Positions 32,306-40,665 of a DNA stretch of 64,000 bases are shown in pieces. This DNA is from Brevibacterium epidermidis NBRC 14811. GTDB taxonomy: Bacteria; Actinomycetota; Actinomycetes; Actinomycetales; Brevibacteriaceae. A program made the translations under genes and the position numbers. The stretch is taken from positions 124,001 to 188,000 of the forward strand of contig NZ_BCSJ01000003.1 in NCBI RefSeq assembly GCF_001570805.1, given 5' to 3'. The notes beneath the pieces are model-generated. The model was not told the DNA's origin. It searched no databases and saw nothing but the letters and a program-made list of their open reading frames with translations. Every line of letters begins with the position of its first letter. The first letter of the stretch is position 1.

Positions 32306-33387
32306 GACCTGCTCCCCTCTCCGGTGACGGCCGCCCGCCCGCCGAGGTTCTCAGTCTGCGGAGTCTCACTGCCGGCGCGGTTGTCGGTTGCGATGTTCGG
32401 ACCCTGCGGTGCTTGGGCGAACCTGATCCGGCGGGCGATGATCCGGCGCCGCGCGTAGAGCGCGACGGCGACGATGATGACGAGCCCGCGGATGACGTCC
32501 TTGAGGAAGGGATTGAACTGCATGACACTCATGAGGTTGTCGAGGACCGCGAAGATCGCGACTCCGCCGATGGTTCCCCAGATCGATCCTCGCCCACCCA
32601 TGAGGACTGTGCCGCCGAGAACGACTGCCGCGATGGACAGCAGATCGTAAGTGCCTTGTGAGCCGACGGTCGGACTTCCGACTCCCAGTCGACTCGCCAG
32701 CAGCAGCCCTGCGAATCCCGCGCAGACCGAACTGCCGATATGCGCACCGATGATCGGCAGGCGTTCGCGGACTCCTGAGAGGCGAGCGACCTCTGCGTTG
32801 CCTCCCGCGGCGAAGAGGTGGTGACCGAAGGTGGTGCGTACGAGGATGAAGGCGACAAGAGCAGCCAAGGCCAGCATGACGACCGTCGAGATCGGAACCG
32901 GCCCGATTCCCGAAGCTCCGAAGAGCTGGAATGACCAGGGGACTTCGCCTTCAGTGCCCTGATAGTTCGTATCCAGGTATCCCTTGAGCATCAGGCCGAC
33001 TCCGAGAGTCGCGACGAAGCCGTGGACTTTGAGCACCGTGACGAACAGTCCGTTGGCCAGCCCGATGAGAGCCGTGATCGCCACGGTGAGCAGCACTGCC
33101 GGGATCACCATCCCGTCTCTGCCGTCCATCGTCTGGGCCGCGATCAGGCTCGCCAGGCTCATGACGTAGGGAACCGACAGATCGAGGGATGCACCGAGGA
33201 TGACGAGTGTCTGTCCGATCGCAACGAAGCCGAGCACACTCATACCGGTGAGGATGTCTCGGATGTTTCCGGGGCTGAAGAGGTTGCGACCCGTTGTGGA
33301 GACGAGAATCGCGGCGATGATGAGCACGATCACCAAGGCGATGTATACCAGAGCCGTCGTATCGAGACGGCGCAATCGAGTTCTCAC
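32302..33387 (-). CDS. ABC sugar transporter permease (RbsC type)
   Basis: A 361-residue permease starting at GTG 33387, overlapping the ATPase stop by 4 nt (GTGA). Helices and loops are standard: IGQTLVILGASLDLSVPYVMS, GLANGLFVTVLKVHGFVATLG, and the GGTVLMGGRGSIWGTIGG coupling loop. It is about 20-25% similar in pattern to the next gene, as expected for paired subunits. The C-terminal tail (APQGPNIATDNRAGSETPQT) is hydrophilic and cytoplasmic. It serves the same uptake system. Confidence 0.88.
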   Translation of the reverse strand: MRTRLRRLDTTALVYIALVIVLIIAAILVSTTGRNLFSPGNIRDILTGMSVLGFVAIGQTLVILGASLDLSVPYVMSLASLIAAQTMDGRDGMVIPAVLLTVAITALIGLANGLFVTVLKVHGFVATLGVGLMLKGYLDTNYQGTEGEVPWSFQLFGASGIGPVPISTVVMLALAALVAFILVRTTFGHHLFAAGGNAEVARLSGVRERLPIIGAHIGSSVCAGFAGLLLASRLGVGSPTVGSQGTYDLLSIAAVVLGGTVLMGGRGSIWGTIGGVAIFAVLDNLMSVMQFNPFLKDVIRGLVIIVAVALYARRRIIARRIRFAQAPQGPNIATDNRAGSETPQTENLGGRAAVTGEGSRS

Positions 33388-34898
33388 CGTTCTGTCACCA
33401 CCTGGGCTTCGGTTCCGGTCGCCATCGACAGGACCTCCTCTTCACTCGAACCGGGAGGCAGCTCTCCAGCGATCCGCCCATCGGCCATCACCAGGATTCT
33501 GTCGGCCAATCCCAGGACCTCCGGAAGCTCACTCGAAACGAAGATGATCCCCACGCCTCGGCGCGCCAGGCTCCGGACCAGTCGGTAGACCGCGACCTTT
33601 GCTCCGACGTCGATCCCGCGGGTAGGTTCGTCGAGCAGCACGATCCGGGGCGAGATCGCCAGCCATTTCGCAAGGACGACCTTCTGCTGATTCCCTCCGG
33701 ACAGCGCTCGCACTTCCTGATCGAGTCCCCGGCTGATGATTTCGAGCGATTCGAGAATCGACGGGATCTCCGTCTTCACCAGGGCAGTTCTCGACGGGAA
33801 CACGGCTCTGACAGCCAGCAGCGCATTGTCCGAAATGGATTGCGACAGTGCCAGACCAGTGCCTTTGCGATCTTCCGTCACCAGAGCCAGTCCGTGTCGC
33901 ACGCCCTGCCGAGCGGTGCCGATGCTCACCGACTGCCCGGACAGGCGAACCGCACCTCGTGTGAACGGCTGAGTTCCGAAGAGGGCTTCGAGCAGTTCTG
34001 TCCGCCCGGAGCCCTGGAGGCCGGAGACGCCGAGGATCTCCCCGGCACGCAGTTCGAGTTCGATGCTGTCGAGCTGCTCATTCCCTCCGTCGTTCACTTC
34101 CAACAGAGGCTCTCCGATGGTCGTCCCAGGTTCGGGTTCCGGGAAGAATGCACTGATGGGACGGCCGACCATCGCTCGCACGAGGCTCGCATGGTCGAAC
34201 TCGACTCGTGGTCTGCAGGCCGCCAGGGATCCGTCCTTCAGCACGGTGATCTCATCGCAAAGGTCGAAGATCTCCTGCAGCCTGTGTGACACATAGATGA
34301 TCGCGACGCCTTTGGCCTTGAGCGTGTCGATTACGCGATAGAGAACGGTCACCTCGTTGTCCGACAGTGCCGCCGTGGGTTCGTCCATCGAGATGACCTT
34401 CGCATCGACGGACAGTGCTTTGATGATCTCGACGATCTGCTGCTCGGCTACCGTCAGCCAGCCGACCTTCGCTTCTGGGGTGATTCCGGTGACGTCGAGT
34501 TCGTCGAGGAGCTCCTGGGTCCGCCGCTTCATCGCGGCGGCGTCGACGATTCCCCATTTGTGCGGTTCGCGTCCGAGGAAGACATTCTGTGCGACCGTAC
34601 GGTCCGGCAGCAGATTGAACTCCTGGAACACGGTGGCGACTCCGGCTCGTTCGGCCTCGACAGGATGAGTGAAGTCGACCAGTTCGCCGTTGATCCGCAG
34701 CTCGCCGGAATCTCGCTGATGGACTCCGGCGATGATCTTCATCAGAGTGGACTTTCCTGCCCCGTTCTCACCGACGAGCCCGTGGACGGTTCCGGAGCGA
34801 ACGTCAAGCGATACTCCGTGGAGAACTTCGACTCCGAAGAAGCCCTTCGTGATTCCGGCGGCCGAGAGGACCGGACAAACCGATTCTGCAGTACTCAT
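33384..34898 (-). CDS. Sugar ABC transporter ATP-binding protein (RbsA/XylG type, double cassette)
   Basis: The 504-residue protein has two fused nucleotide-binding domains. The first has Walker A GENGAGKST, signature-like LTVAEQQIVEI and Walker B VISMDEPTAAL. The second has a degenerate P-loop (GVSGLQGSGRTELL), signature LSGGNQQKVVLAKWL and Walker B IVLLDEPTRG, the usual degenerate arrangement for this family. An SD sequence (GCAGGAG) precedes ATG 34898. It powers import of a monosaccharide by the two permeases. The operon as a whole is likely ROK-regulated. Confidence 0.92.
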   Translation of the reverse strand: MSTAESVCPVLSAAGITKGFFGVEVLHGVSLDVRSGTVHGLVGENGAGKSTLMKIIAGVHQRDSGELRINGELVDFTHPVEAERAGVATVFQEFNLLPDRTVAQNVFLGREPHKWGIVDAAAMKRRTQELLDELDVTGITPEAKVGWLTVAEQQIVEIIKALSVDAKVISMDEPTAALSDNEVTVLYRVIDTLKAKGVAIIYVSHRLQEIFDLCDEITVLKDGSLAACRPRVEFDHASLVRAMVGRPISAFFPEPEPGTTIGEPLLEVNDGGNEQLDSIELELRAGEILGVSGLQGSGRTELLEALFGTQPFTRGAVRLSGQSVSIGTARQGVRHGLALVTEDRKGTGLALSQSISDNALLAVRAVFPSRTALVKTEIPSILESLEIISRGLDQEVRALSGGNQQKVVLAKWLAISPRIVLLDEPTRGIDVGAKVAVYRLVRSLARRGVGIIFVSSELPEVLGLADRILVMADGRIAGELPPGSSEEEVLSMATGTEAQVVTER

Positions 34899-34917
34899 GT
34901 CTGTGCTCCTGCGGTGA

Positions 34918-36018
34918 TCACAGCGACTCGACCTCGACCCAAGAACGATGGTCGGCAGACTTCAGAACAGCTTCGGTGATCAGCAGGGCGCGCAGACCAT
35001 CGGCCAACACCGGCACCCCTTCTCTCTGTTCGCCGGCGAAGAGCGCATAGGAGTCGGCGACGAAGGCATTGAAGGCATCCTGATAGCCCTGCGGGTGCCC
35101 GGCCGGAACCTTGCACAGGCGGGCGGCGTCGGCGGACAGGGAGTCGGGGTCGCGGACGAGGAGGCGACTGTCGGCACGCTGACCGAACCACAGCTGCTCG
35201 GGCCGCTCCTGCTCGAAGCGCATGCTCGCCTCGGTGCCGGCGATCTCCACGGTCAGCCCGTTCTTGCGGCCGGGCGCCAGCTGGGATACGAGCAGCGAGC
35301 CGATGGCGCCGCCGGAGAACTCGACGGTCACCGCCACGGTGTCCTCCGTGGTCACTGCGCTGCCGCCTCGGCGCGGGTGAACGGTTCTCCTCGTCGCCAC
35401 CAGTGACGATATCCGGTCGCCGACGATGAACTCGATGAGGTCGACGAGGTGGGAGCCGATGTCGGCGAACGCCCGCGAGGGGCCGCCGCGTTCGGAGTCG
35501 ACGCGCCAGTTCTCATCGCCCGAGCCAAGCAGCCAATCCTGCAGATATCCGGCGTCGACGGTCAGCAGCGTCCCGGCCCGGCCCTCGCGGAATCGGGCGC
35601 GGGCTTCACGCACCATCGGGTGGTAGCGGTAGACGAAGGGAACCGTCCCGAGCAGCCCGGCCTCCTCGGCGCGGGCCAACACGGCACGCGCGTCCGACGA
35701 ATTCGTGGCCAACGGCTTCTCGCAGATGATGTTCGCCCCTGCGTCCAGTGCCTGCAGGGATTGCGCAGCGTGGACGTCGTTGGGAGTGCAGATGTGGATT
35801 ACGTCGAGCGATCGCTCAAACAACTCAGTTCCCGACGCCGGCCGTCCGATCCCCAATTCATCGGCGACCTCGGCGCTTCGCGTTGGGCTGGAGGCGGAGA
35901 CGCTGTCGAGCACGGCTCCGGCTGAACGTGCGGCTCGACTGTGGACACGACCCATGAAACCGCCGCCGAGGAGGCCGATTCGAGGGACCTGCGGAACCGC
36001 TTGAGCAACATTGACCAT
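34918..36018 (-). CDS. Gfo/Idh/MocA-family oxidoreductase
   Basis: The 366-residue NAD(P)-dependent dehydrogenase begins RIGLLGGGFMGRVHSRAA (Rossmann fingerprint) and carries the family's EKPLA motif (IICEKPLATNSSDA) and the substrate-domain GSHLVDLIEFIVG with its conserved His (ADIGSHLVD). It is the first gene of the sugar operon and starts at GTG/ATG 36018, only about 5 bp after a good -10 hexamer, so the transcript may be leaderless. Such proteins oxidise a secondary alcohol of a sugar or inositol. The two downstream epimerases fit a keto-sugar route. Confidence 0.86.
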   Translation of the reverse strand: MVNVAQAVPQVPRIGLLGGGFMGRVHSRAARSAGAVLDSVSASSPTRSAEVADELGIGRPASGTELFERSLDVIHICTPNDVHAAQSLQALDAGANIICEKPLATNSSDARAVLARAEEAGLLGTVPFVYRYHPMVREARARFREGRAGTLLTVDAGYLQDWLLGSGDENWRVDSERGGPSRAFADIGSHLVDLIEFIVGDRISSLVATRRTVHPRRGGSAVTTEDTVAVTVEFSGGAIGSLLVSQLAPGRKNGLTVEIAGTEASMRFEQERPEQLWFGQRADSRLLVRDPDSLSADAARLCKVPAGHPQGYQDAFNAFVADSYALFAGEQREGVPVLADGLRALLITEAVLKSADHRSWVEVESL

Positions 36019-36023
36019 GAACC

Positions 36024-36054
36024 ATTATGTTGTCTGCATCATCTCTTTTGTCAA
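36024..36054 (-). promoter_or_regulatory. Promoter of the sugar operon, possibly leaderless
   Basis: On the minus strand TTGACA (36054-36049) is followed after 19 bp by CATAAT (36029-36024). The start codon at 36018 lies five bases beyond the -10, so the transcript start would be at or very near the ATG. Confidence 0.6.
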
Positions 36055-36076
36055 TGTTTTTTCAAAAGTATTTAGT
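36045..36076 (+). promoter_or_regulatory. Promoter and inverted-repeat operator of the ROK regulator
   Basis: CTTTTG (36045-36050) and CAAAAG (36063-36068) are 6-bp arms 12 bp apart. They overlap TTGTCA (36048-36053) and TTTAGT (36071-36076), a -35/-10 pair spaced 17 bp for the rightward ROK gene. One bound repressor could block both divergent promoters. Confidence 0.6.
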
Positions 36077-36113
36077 CGATCGCTCAGAAGTCGCAATGTG
36101 GTTTACTGAATGG

Positions 36114-37301
36114 ATGACGTTGTCGACCGATCCGCACACTTTCGACCTGTCCCATGCCGGTGGCCTGTTTCAGCTGCTGCGTGACAGTCGACCGCGGACG
36201 CGAGCGGAACTGGTTCGCTCGACAGGCCTGTCTCGCCCGACAGTGGCGCACCGGATCGAACAGCTGCTGGGACTGGGACTCATCGCCCCGGTCGATGATG
36301 CGGTATCCACTGGAGGTCGACCGAGCTCGCAGTTCGCCTTCAATCCTCGGGCCCGCGTCGTCGTCGCTGCCGATTTCGGGGCCTCACATGCGCGGATCGC
36401 GGTGACGAACCTGGCCGGCGAGCTGCTTGCCGATCATCGCGCCAAACGCGCCATCTCCACAGGTCCCGACGATGCCGTCGACTGGATGACTACTGCCGCC
36501 CTCCAACTGCTCGAACAGACCGGGCGCAGCATCGGAGAGGTCGTCGGCATCGGAATCGGGCTGCCCGGTCCCGTCGAATTCTCAACGGGCAGACCGATCA
36601 ACCCTCCGATCATGCCCGGCTGGGACCGGTTCGACCTCCCCGGAGCACTGAAGAAGACATTCTCGGCGCCGGTCCTCGTCGACAATGATGTCAACATCAT
36701 GGCACTGGGCGAACAGACTGCGGCCTGGCCCGAAGCATCCGACCTGATCTTCGTCAAGGTCGCCACGGGCATCGGGGCCGGAATCATCTCCGGCGGTTCC
36801 CTGCGCCGCGGCTCCCACGGCGCAGCAGGCGATATCGGCCATGTCGCACTCTCCCGTGCTGCGGACATCCCCTGCGCATGCGGCAATCGCGGGTGTCTGG
36901 AAGCAGTCGCCTCCGGACGAGCGATTGCACGGGACCTGACCAATTCCGGAATACCCGCTGCTACGCCCGGCGATGTCGTCCGTCTCGCCAAAGACGGGGA
37001 CCTGCAGGCCATTCAGGCCGTCCGCCAAGCCGGTCGCGATCTCGGTGAGGTGCTGACCACGTGCGTGAGCCTGATGAATCCGGCGCTCATCCTCATCGGC
37101 GGGACCATGGCACAGGCCGCAGAACACTTGGTCGCAGGGGTCAGGGAAGTCGTCTACGCACGGTCGATCCCGCTGTCGACCGAGCACCTCACGATCGCCC
37201 CTTCGCGTGCAGCCGGAGACGCCGCAATCCTCGGCGCGGCCCGTCTGGCCATTGATGCGGCGCTGTCACCCGAGCGGATATCCGCCGCCCTCCACACCTG
37301 A
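36114..37301 (+). CDS. ROK-family transcriptional regulator of the sugar operon
   Basis: The 395-residue protein from ATG 36114 has an N-terminal winged helix (LFQLLRDSRPRTRAELVRST, then LSRPTVAHRIEQLLGLGLIA) and a ROK kinase-like domain: AADFGASHARIAVTNLAGE phosphate loop, GIGLPGPVEFSTG, and the zinc motif CACGNRGCLEAVASG. The start is not certain, as ATG 36096 has a weak SD (AGAAG) and 36114 has none. NagC/XylR-type ROK proteins bind a sugar or sugar phosphate as inducer. Divergent from the sugar operon with a shared operator, it is very likely its repressor. Confidence 0.88.
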   Translation: MTLSTDPHTFDLSHAGGLFQLLRDSRPRTRAELVRSTGLSRPTVAHRIEQLLGLGLIAPVDDAVSTGGRPSSQFAFNPRARVVVAADFGASHARIAVTNLAGELLADHRAKRAISTGPDDAVDWMTTAALQLLEQTGRSIGEVVGIGIGLPGPVEFSTGRPINPPIMPGWDRFDLPGALKKTFSAPVLVDNDVNIMALGEQTAAWPEASDLIFVKVATGIGAGIISGGSLRRGSHGAAGDIGHVALSRAADIPCACGNRGCLEAVASGRAIARDLTNSGIPAATPGDVVRLAKDGDLQAIQAVRQAGRDLGEVLTTCVSLMNPALILIGGTMAQAAEHLVAGVREVVYARSIPLSTEHLTIAPSRAAGDAAILGAARLAIDAALSPERISAALHT

Positions 37302-37419
37302 CACCCCCGCGTCGCCGCGGGCCAATCCACCGACGCTCCGGCCTGGGCCTTTACACTGTGAGAAGCGCCCGCGCAATCCCCCGCTCGCAGCGTGGTCCGC
37401 ATCATGCGAAGGAGTGTCA

Positions 37420-38325
37420 TTGTCACAGCACCGTCGTTTCGCCCAGGTCGATGTCTTCTCTGCCGTGCCCTTCCAGGGCAACCCCGTCGCGGTCATCGTC
37501 GACGCCGATGGCCTCGATGAGACGCAGATGGCCCGCATTGCGAACTGGACGAACCTGTCCGAGACCACCTTCGTCCTCCCACCCGACGATCCCGGGGCCG
37601 ACTACCGCCTGCGCATCTTCACCCCGCACCGGGAGCTGCCCTTCGCCGGCCACCCCACGCTCGGCTCGGCCGCGGCCTGGCTCGACGCCGGCGGCGCCCC
37701 GAAGCACGAGGACCGCATCGTCCAGGAATGCGGTGCCGGCCTCGTCGACATCCGCAGATCCCCTCGCCGAGGCGGCCCGACCCAAACAATCGACCTGACC
37801 AACCAGACCGACCCGACCGTCGAACCCTCCGAGACCCTCGCCTTCGCCGCCCCCGATCGCCTGCGCTCGGGGCCGCTCGACGACGTGTACGTCGACCAGA
37901 TCGCGACCGCCCTCGGCGTCGATCGCTCCGAGATCCTCGATCACCAGTGGGCCGACAACGGACCCGGCTGGGCGGCCGTGCGACTGGCAAGCGCCGAACA
38001 GGTGCTCGCTCTCAACCCCGACTTCTCGGCGATCCCCGATGCGAAGCTCGGCGTCCTCGGCGCCCACCCGGAAGGAACGGACCACGAGTATGAGATCCGC
38101 GCCTTCGTGCCCGGAGTCGGCGTCGCCGAGGATCCGGTGACCGGCAGCCTCAACGCCTCCGTCGCCCAATGGCTCATCGGTGAGAACCTGGCCCCGAACA
38201 GCTACACCGCGACTCAGGGAACCGCGCTCGGCCGCTCCGGAGTCATCTCCATCTCCGCCGAGCACGACGAGATCTGGATCGGCGGAGCCACGTCCATCTG
38301 CGTCCGCGGGACGGTGCACACATGA
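37420..38325 (+). CDS. PhzF-family isomerase/epimerase-like protein
   Basis: A 301-residue protein using TTG at 37420, placed five bases after GAAGGAG; the in-frame GTG at 37414 overlaps that site. PhzF signatures: FAQVDVFSAVPFQGNPVAVI with the NPVAV motif, LSETTFVL, YRLRIFTPHRELPFAGHPTLGSA (the catalytic Glu and the GHPT motif), and VAEDPVTGSLNASVAQWL. PhzF proteins catalyse isomerisation reactions such as that of the phenazine precursor; the catalytic glutamate lies in FTPHRELPFAG here. No phenazine genes accompany it. It is co-transcribed with the next gene (4-nt overlap). Confidence 0.86.
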   Translation: MSQHRRFAQVDVFSAVPFQGNPVAVIVDADGLDETQMARIANWTNLSETTFVLPPDDPGADYRLRIFTPHRELPFAGHPTLGSAAAWLDAGGAPKHEDRIVQECGAGLVDIRRSPRRGGPTQTIDLTNQTDPTVEPSETLAFAAPDRLRSGPLDDVYVDQIATALGVDRSEILDHQWADNGPGWAAVRLASAEQVLALNPDFSAIPDAKLGVLGAHPEGTDHEYEIRAFVPGVGVAEDPVTGSLNASVAQWLIGENLAPNSYTATQGTALGRSGVISISAEHDEIWIGGATSICVRGTVHT

Positions 38326-39293
38326 ATCGACATCTGACAGAAGCAAACAAACCGAAGAAGCGGCTGCGCATCTTCCACGGCCGCATGTACTTCGCCCTCC
38401 AGGCCCTCGCCGGAGCGGCATGGTGGCTGGGCACCGCGATGATTCCCGGTGTGGCGTCCGCGACGCTCGGCGGCATCAACCCGCTGCTCATCGCGTTCGT
38501 CGACATCCCCCTCTTCGTCATCGCCTCCGCCCTGGCCGCGCTCAACTTCCGCTGGGCGGTGTGGATCGCCACCGCATGGACCGTGATCGTGGCCCTGGGC
38601 ATGGTCATCTATGCCACCGCCACCACCGAGGCGGGCCTCGGTGCCGTACTTATGATCCTCGCCGCGCTCGGCAGCCTCCTTGCCGGTGTGCTCATGATCT
38701 TCGGCCGCATCCCGTCCGAGAAGCTCCTCATCGGGCCCTTCGCGTTCCACAGTTCGCATACTCGAGTGCGTTCTCGCGTGCTCGTGCACACGACGATTCA
38801 GATCGTCGTCTTCTGGGGCGTCTTCCTCGTCATCATCCCGGTCATCATCAATGCCTTCGAAGACCGGTGGAACCTCGCCTACAAGTTCCCGATCCTCATT
38901 GTCGTCGTCGGCTTCGCCCTGCTCGCCTTCTCCAGCGTCATCGGCGTCTGGTCGGCCCGAGCGATCGCGAACTTCGGCTCCGGCACTCCGCTGCCCTCGC
39001 AGATGGCCCACCATCTCGTCTCCCGCGGACCCTATGCCTTCGTCCGCAACCCGATGGCTATCGCCGGCGTCATCCAAGGCATGGCGATGGGTCTGCTCAT
39101 CGGCTCGTGGCTCGTCGTCGTGTACGCGCTCATCGGCTCGCTGCTGTGGAATTGGCTCATCCGCCCCCACGAGGAAACCGATCTGATCGAGCGCTTCGGT
39201 GACGAATACCGCGACTACGCCAAGCGGGTGCGCTGCTGGTGGCCGACCTTCTCGACCGCCGAATCCGATACCGACCTTGTCGACGAGGACTGA
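38322..39293 (+). CDS. Isoprenylcysteine carboxyl methyltransferase-like membrane protein
   Basis: The 323-residue protein has an N-terminal region of several helices (GGINPLLIAFVDIPLFVIAS, VWIATAWTVIVALGMVIYAT, GLGAVLMILAALGSLLAGVL) and a C-terminal ICMT/PEMT domain. The methyl-donor signature is HHLVSRGPYAFVRNPMAIAG with RPHEETDLIERFGDEY and YAKRVRCWWP. These use S-adenosylmethionine to methylate membrane substrates. About 120 residues of extra N-terminal helices distinguish it from the minimal family. It overlaps the PhzF stop by 4 nt; no partner function is implied. Confidence 0.8.
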   Translation: MNRHLTEANKPKKRLRIFHGRMYFALQALAGAAWWLGTAMIPGVASATLGGINPLLIAFVDIPLFVIASALAALNFRWAVWIATAWTVIVALGMVIYATATTEAGLGAVLMILAALGSLLAGVLMIFGRIPSEKLLIGPFAFHSSHTRVRSRVLVHTTIQIVVFWGVFLVIIPVIINAFEDRWNLAYKFPILIVVVGFALLAFSSVIGVWSARAIANFGSGTPLPSQMAHHLVSRGPYAFVRNPMAIAGVIQGMAMGLLIGSWLVVVYALIGSLLWNWLIRPHEETDLIERFGDEYRDYAKRVRCWWPTFSTAESDTDLVDED

Positions 39294-39338
39294 TCGGCCT
39301 ACGCTCAGCTGACAACGACCACTCACCGAGGAGGCCCC

Positions 39339-39578
39339 ATGGTCACGTTCACCACCGAACTTCTCGCCCTGGGCAACAATGTCGGCATCGAGGTTCCCGA
39401 GGACATCGTCCTCGGCTTCGGCGTGGGCAAGCGGGTCCCTGTCATCGTCACGATCGAAGGCTATTCCTATCCATCGACGACCGCGGTGATGGGCGGGAAG
39501 TACCTGCTCCCGCTGGCCAAGGAACACCGGGAGAAGATCGGCGTCGCCGGTGGTGAGACCCTCGATTCGCTGAGCTGA
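39339..39578 (+). CDS. DUF1905 domain protein, short
   Basis: A 79-residue protein beginning MVTFTTELLALGNNVGIEVP with VTIEGYSYPSTTAVMGGKYLLPL, the DUF1905 small beta-barrel-like pattern, preceded by GAGGAGG. Typical members run 90-100 residues; this one stops after IGVAGGETLDSLS, where the final strand would be. The stop is within a tandem duplication (39565-39598), so a past repeat expansion may have shortened the 3' end. Function is unknown; some DUF1905 proteins are fused to YdeI-type domains. Confidence 0.75.
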   Translation: MVTFTTELLALGNNVGIEVPEDIVLGFGVGKRVPVIVTIEGYSYPSTTAVMGGKYLLPLAKEHREKIGVAGGETLDSLS

Positions 39579-39628
39579 CGCCTCATTCGCTGAGCTGATC
39601 ACCCAGCGTCACTGATCACCCGGCGTCG
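39565..39628. repeat. Tandem repeats across two facing stop codons
   Basis: ATTCGCTGAGCTGA repeats at 39565-39578 and 39585-39598 (20-bp period) over the DUF1905 stop. Directly adjoining, TGATCACCCAGCGTCAC (39596-39612) and TGATCACCCGGCGTCG (39613-39628) span the VOC stop (39616-39618) on the other strand. Confidence 0.85.
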
Positions 39629-40059
39629 TGCAGGGTCACTGCATAGCCGTCGGGATCGGCGATCGTGAAGGTCAGCCCGAAGGGGCTAGGAGCCGGCGCA
39701 CGGAGGATCTCCACCCCCGCCTCGGCGAGGGAATCATGCAGCGCCTGCGCATCATCGCACCTCAGCCACAGCGCCACCCCGTTCCCCGGACGATCGCCGG
39801 AGTCGAGGTCGACGCCGGACAGCGGTTCGCGCACGGCGAAGGGGATCGGCGAGGTCGTGAACACGACTGCTCCGGGAGGGGCGGCCGGAGCTCGGGTCAA
39901 CCCGAGCCGCGATTCATAGAACTGTGCGGCCGCTTCCACATTCCGCACCTGCAGGGCGATGAAATCCGGGCCGCTCACAGAGCCGGCCGACGTTGCGGCG
40001 GTGCTTCCCGTGCTGGTTGTCGCGGTTTCGGTCTTTTCAGTGTCGACTGTCTCGCTCAT
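39616..40059 (-). CDS. VOC (glyoxalase/bleomycin-resistance fold) protein
   Basis: A 147-residue protein from ATG 40059 behind AGGAGA. A disordered Thr/Ser-rich lead (DTEKTETATTSTGSTAATSAG) precedes a single VOC domain: FIALQVRNVEAAAQFYESRL, VALWLRCDDAQALHDSLAEAG, and FGLTFTIADPDGYAVTLHD. The usual metal residues (His, Glu) are only partly present: the first strand has Gln, not His, at FIALQV, so metal binding is uncertain. It is divergent from a MarR regulator with twin operators between, consistent with an inducible stress or detoxification role. Confidence 0.85.
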   Translation of the reverse strand: MSETVDTEKTETATTSTGSTAATSAGSVSGPDFIALQVRNVEAAAQFYESRLGLTRAPAAPPGAVVFTTSPIPFAVREPLSGVDLDSGDRPGNGVALWLRCDDAQALHDSLAEAGVEILRAPAPSPFGLTFTIADPDGYAVTLHDAG

Positions 40060-40117
40060 GACTGTCTCCTCTTTTCCTGACGGCCCGCCGTCTCGTGGAG
40101 GCCCTCTCATGATTTGA

Positions 40118-40165
40118 ATGTCAGTGTCCTGACATAGATAAATATATGTCAGTATGCTTACATAG
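40118..40165. promoter_or_regulatory. Two MarR-type operators between VOC and MarR genes
   Basis: ATGTCAGTGTCCTGACATAG (40118-40137) and ATGTCAGTATGCTTACATAG (40146-40165) are near-identical direct copies with inverted-repeat structure (TGTCAG/CTGACA in the first). They are 28 bp apart and cover the AT-rich divergent promoter. Confidence 0.78.
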
Positions 40166-40200
40166 GGCAAGAGTGAAAGCATGGGAAAAGAGGGAGAACA

Positions 40201-40635
40201 ATGCGCGAGGAAGCCGTGAAGCTCGAATCTCTGCTGGGCTATCAGCTCAAGCATCTGCAGACAGCGCTGCGCTCCCGGATGGACGAGACGCTGAGACCGC
40301 TGGAGCTGACCACGCCGCAGTACAACTGCCTCGAGCAGCTGCGGCGGCGGCCGGGGGCATCGAATTCCGAGCTCGCGCGCGGCGCGTTCGTCACCCGGCA
40401 GACGATGAATACGCTGCTGCGCGGACTCCAGGAACGGGGGCTGATCACGAGACCGGCCAAGGCGGAATCCGGCCGCGCCCTGCCCACTCGCCTCACCTCG
40501 ACAGGCGTTGAGGCGCTCGATCAGGCGGTCTCCCGCGTCGAGGCGGTCACTGCTCGCATGGTCTCACCGCTCGACGAAGAGACTCGGACGATGGTCACCG
40601 AGGCGCTCGGCCGATGCATCGCGGCCCTCGAATAG
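40201..40635 (+). CDS. MarR-family transcriptional regulator
   Basis: A 144-residue MarR protein behind GGGAGAAC. The domain is canonical: LLGYQLKHLQTALRSRMDET dimer helix, LTTPQYNCLEQLRRRPGASNS, recognition helix GAFVTRQTMNTLLRGLQERG with wing ITRPAKAESGRALPTRLTSTG. It is divergent from the VOC gene with two operator copies in the 141-bp gap, so control of the VOC gene and of itself is likely. The inducer is unknown; a phenolic or oxidant signal is typical for the family. Confidence 0.92.
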   Translation: MREEAVKLESLLGYQLKHLQTALRSRMDETLRPLELTTPQYNCLEQLRRRPGASNSELARGAFVTRQTMNTLLRGLQERGLITRPAKAESGRALPTRLTSTGVEALDQAVSRVEAVTARMVSPLDEETRTMVTEALGRCIAALE

Positions 40636-40665
40636 CCGGAAGAAGCCGAAGAAGGCTGAGGCCAC

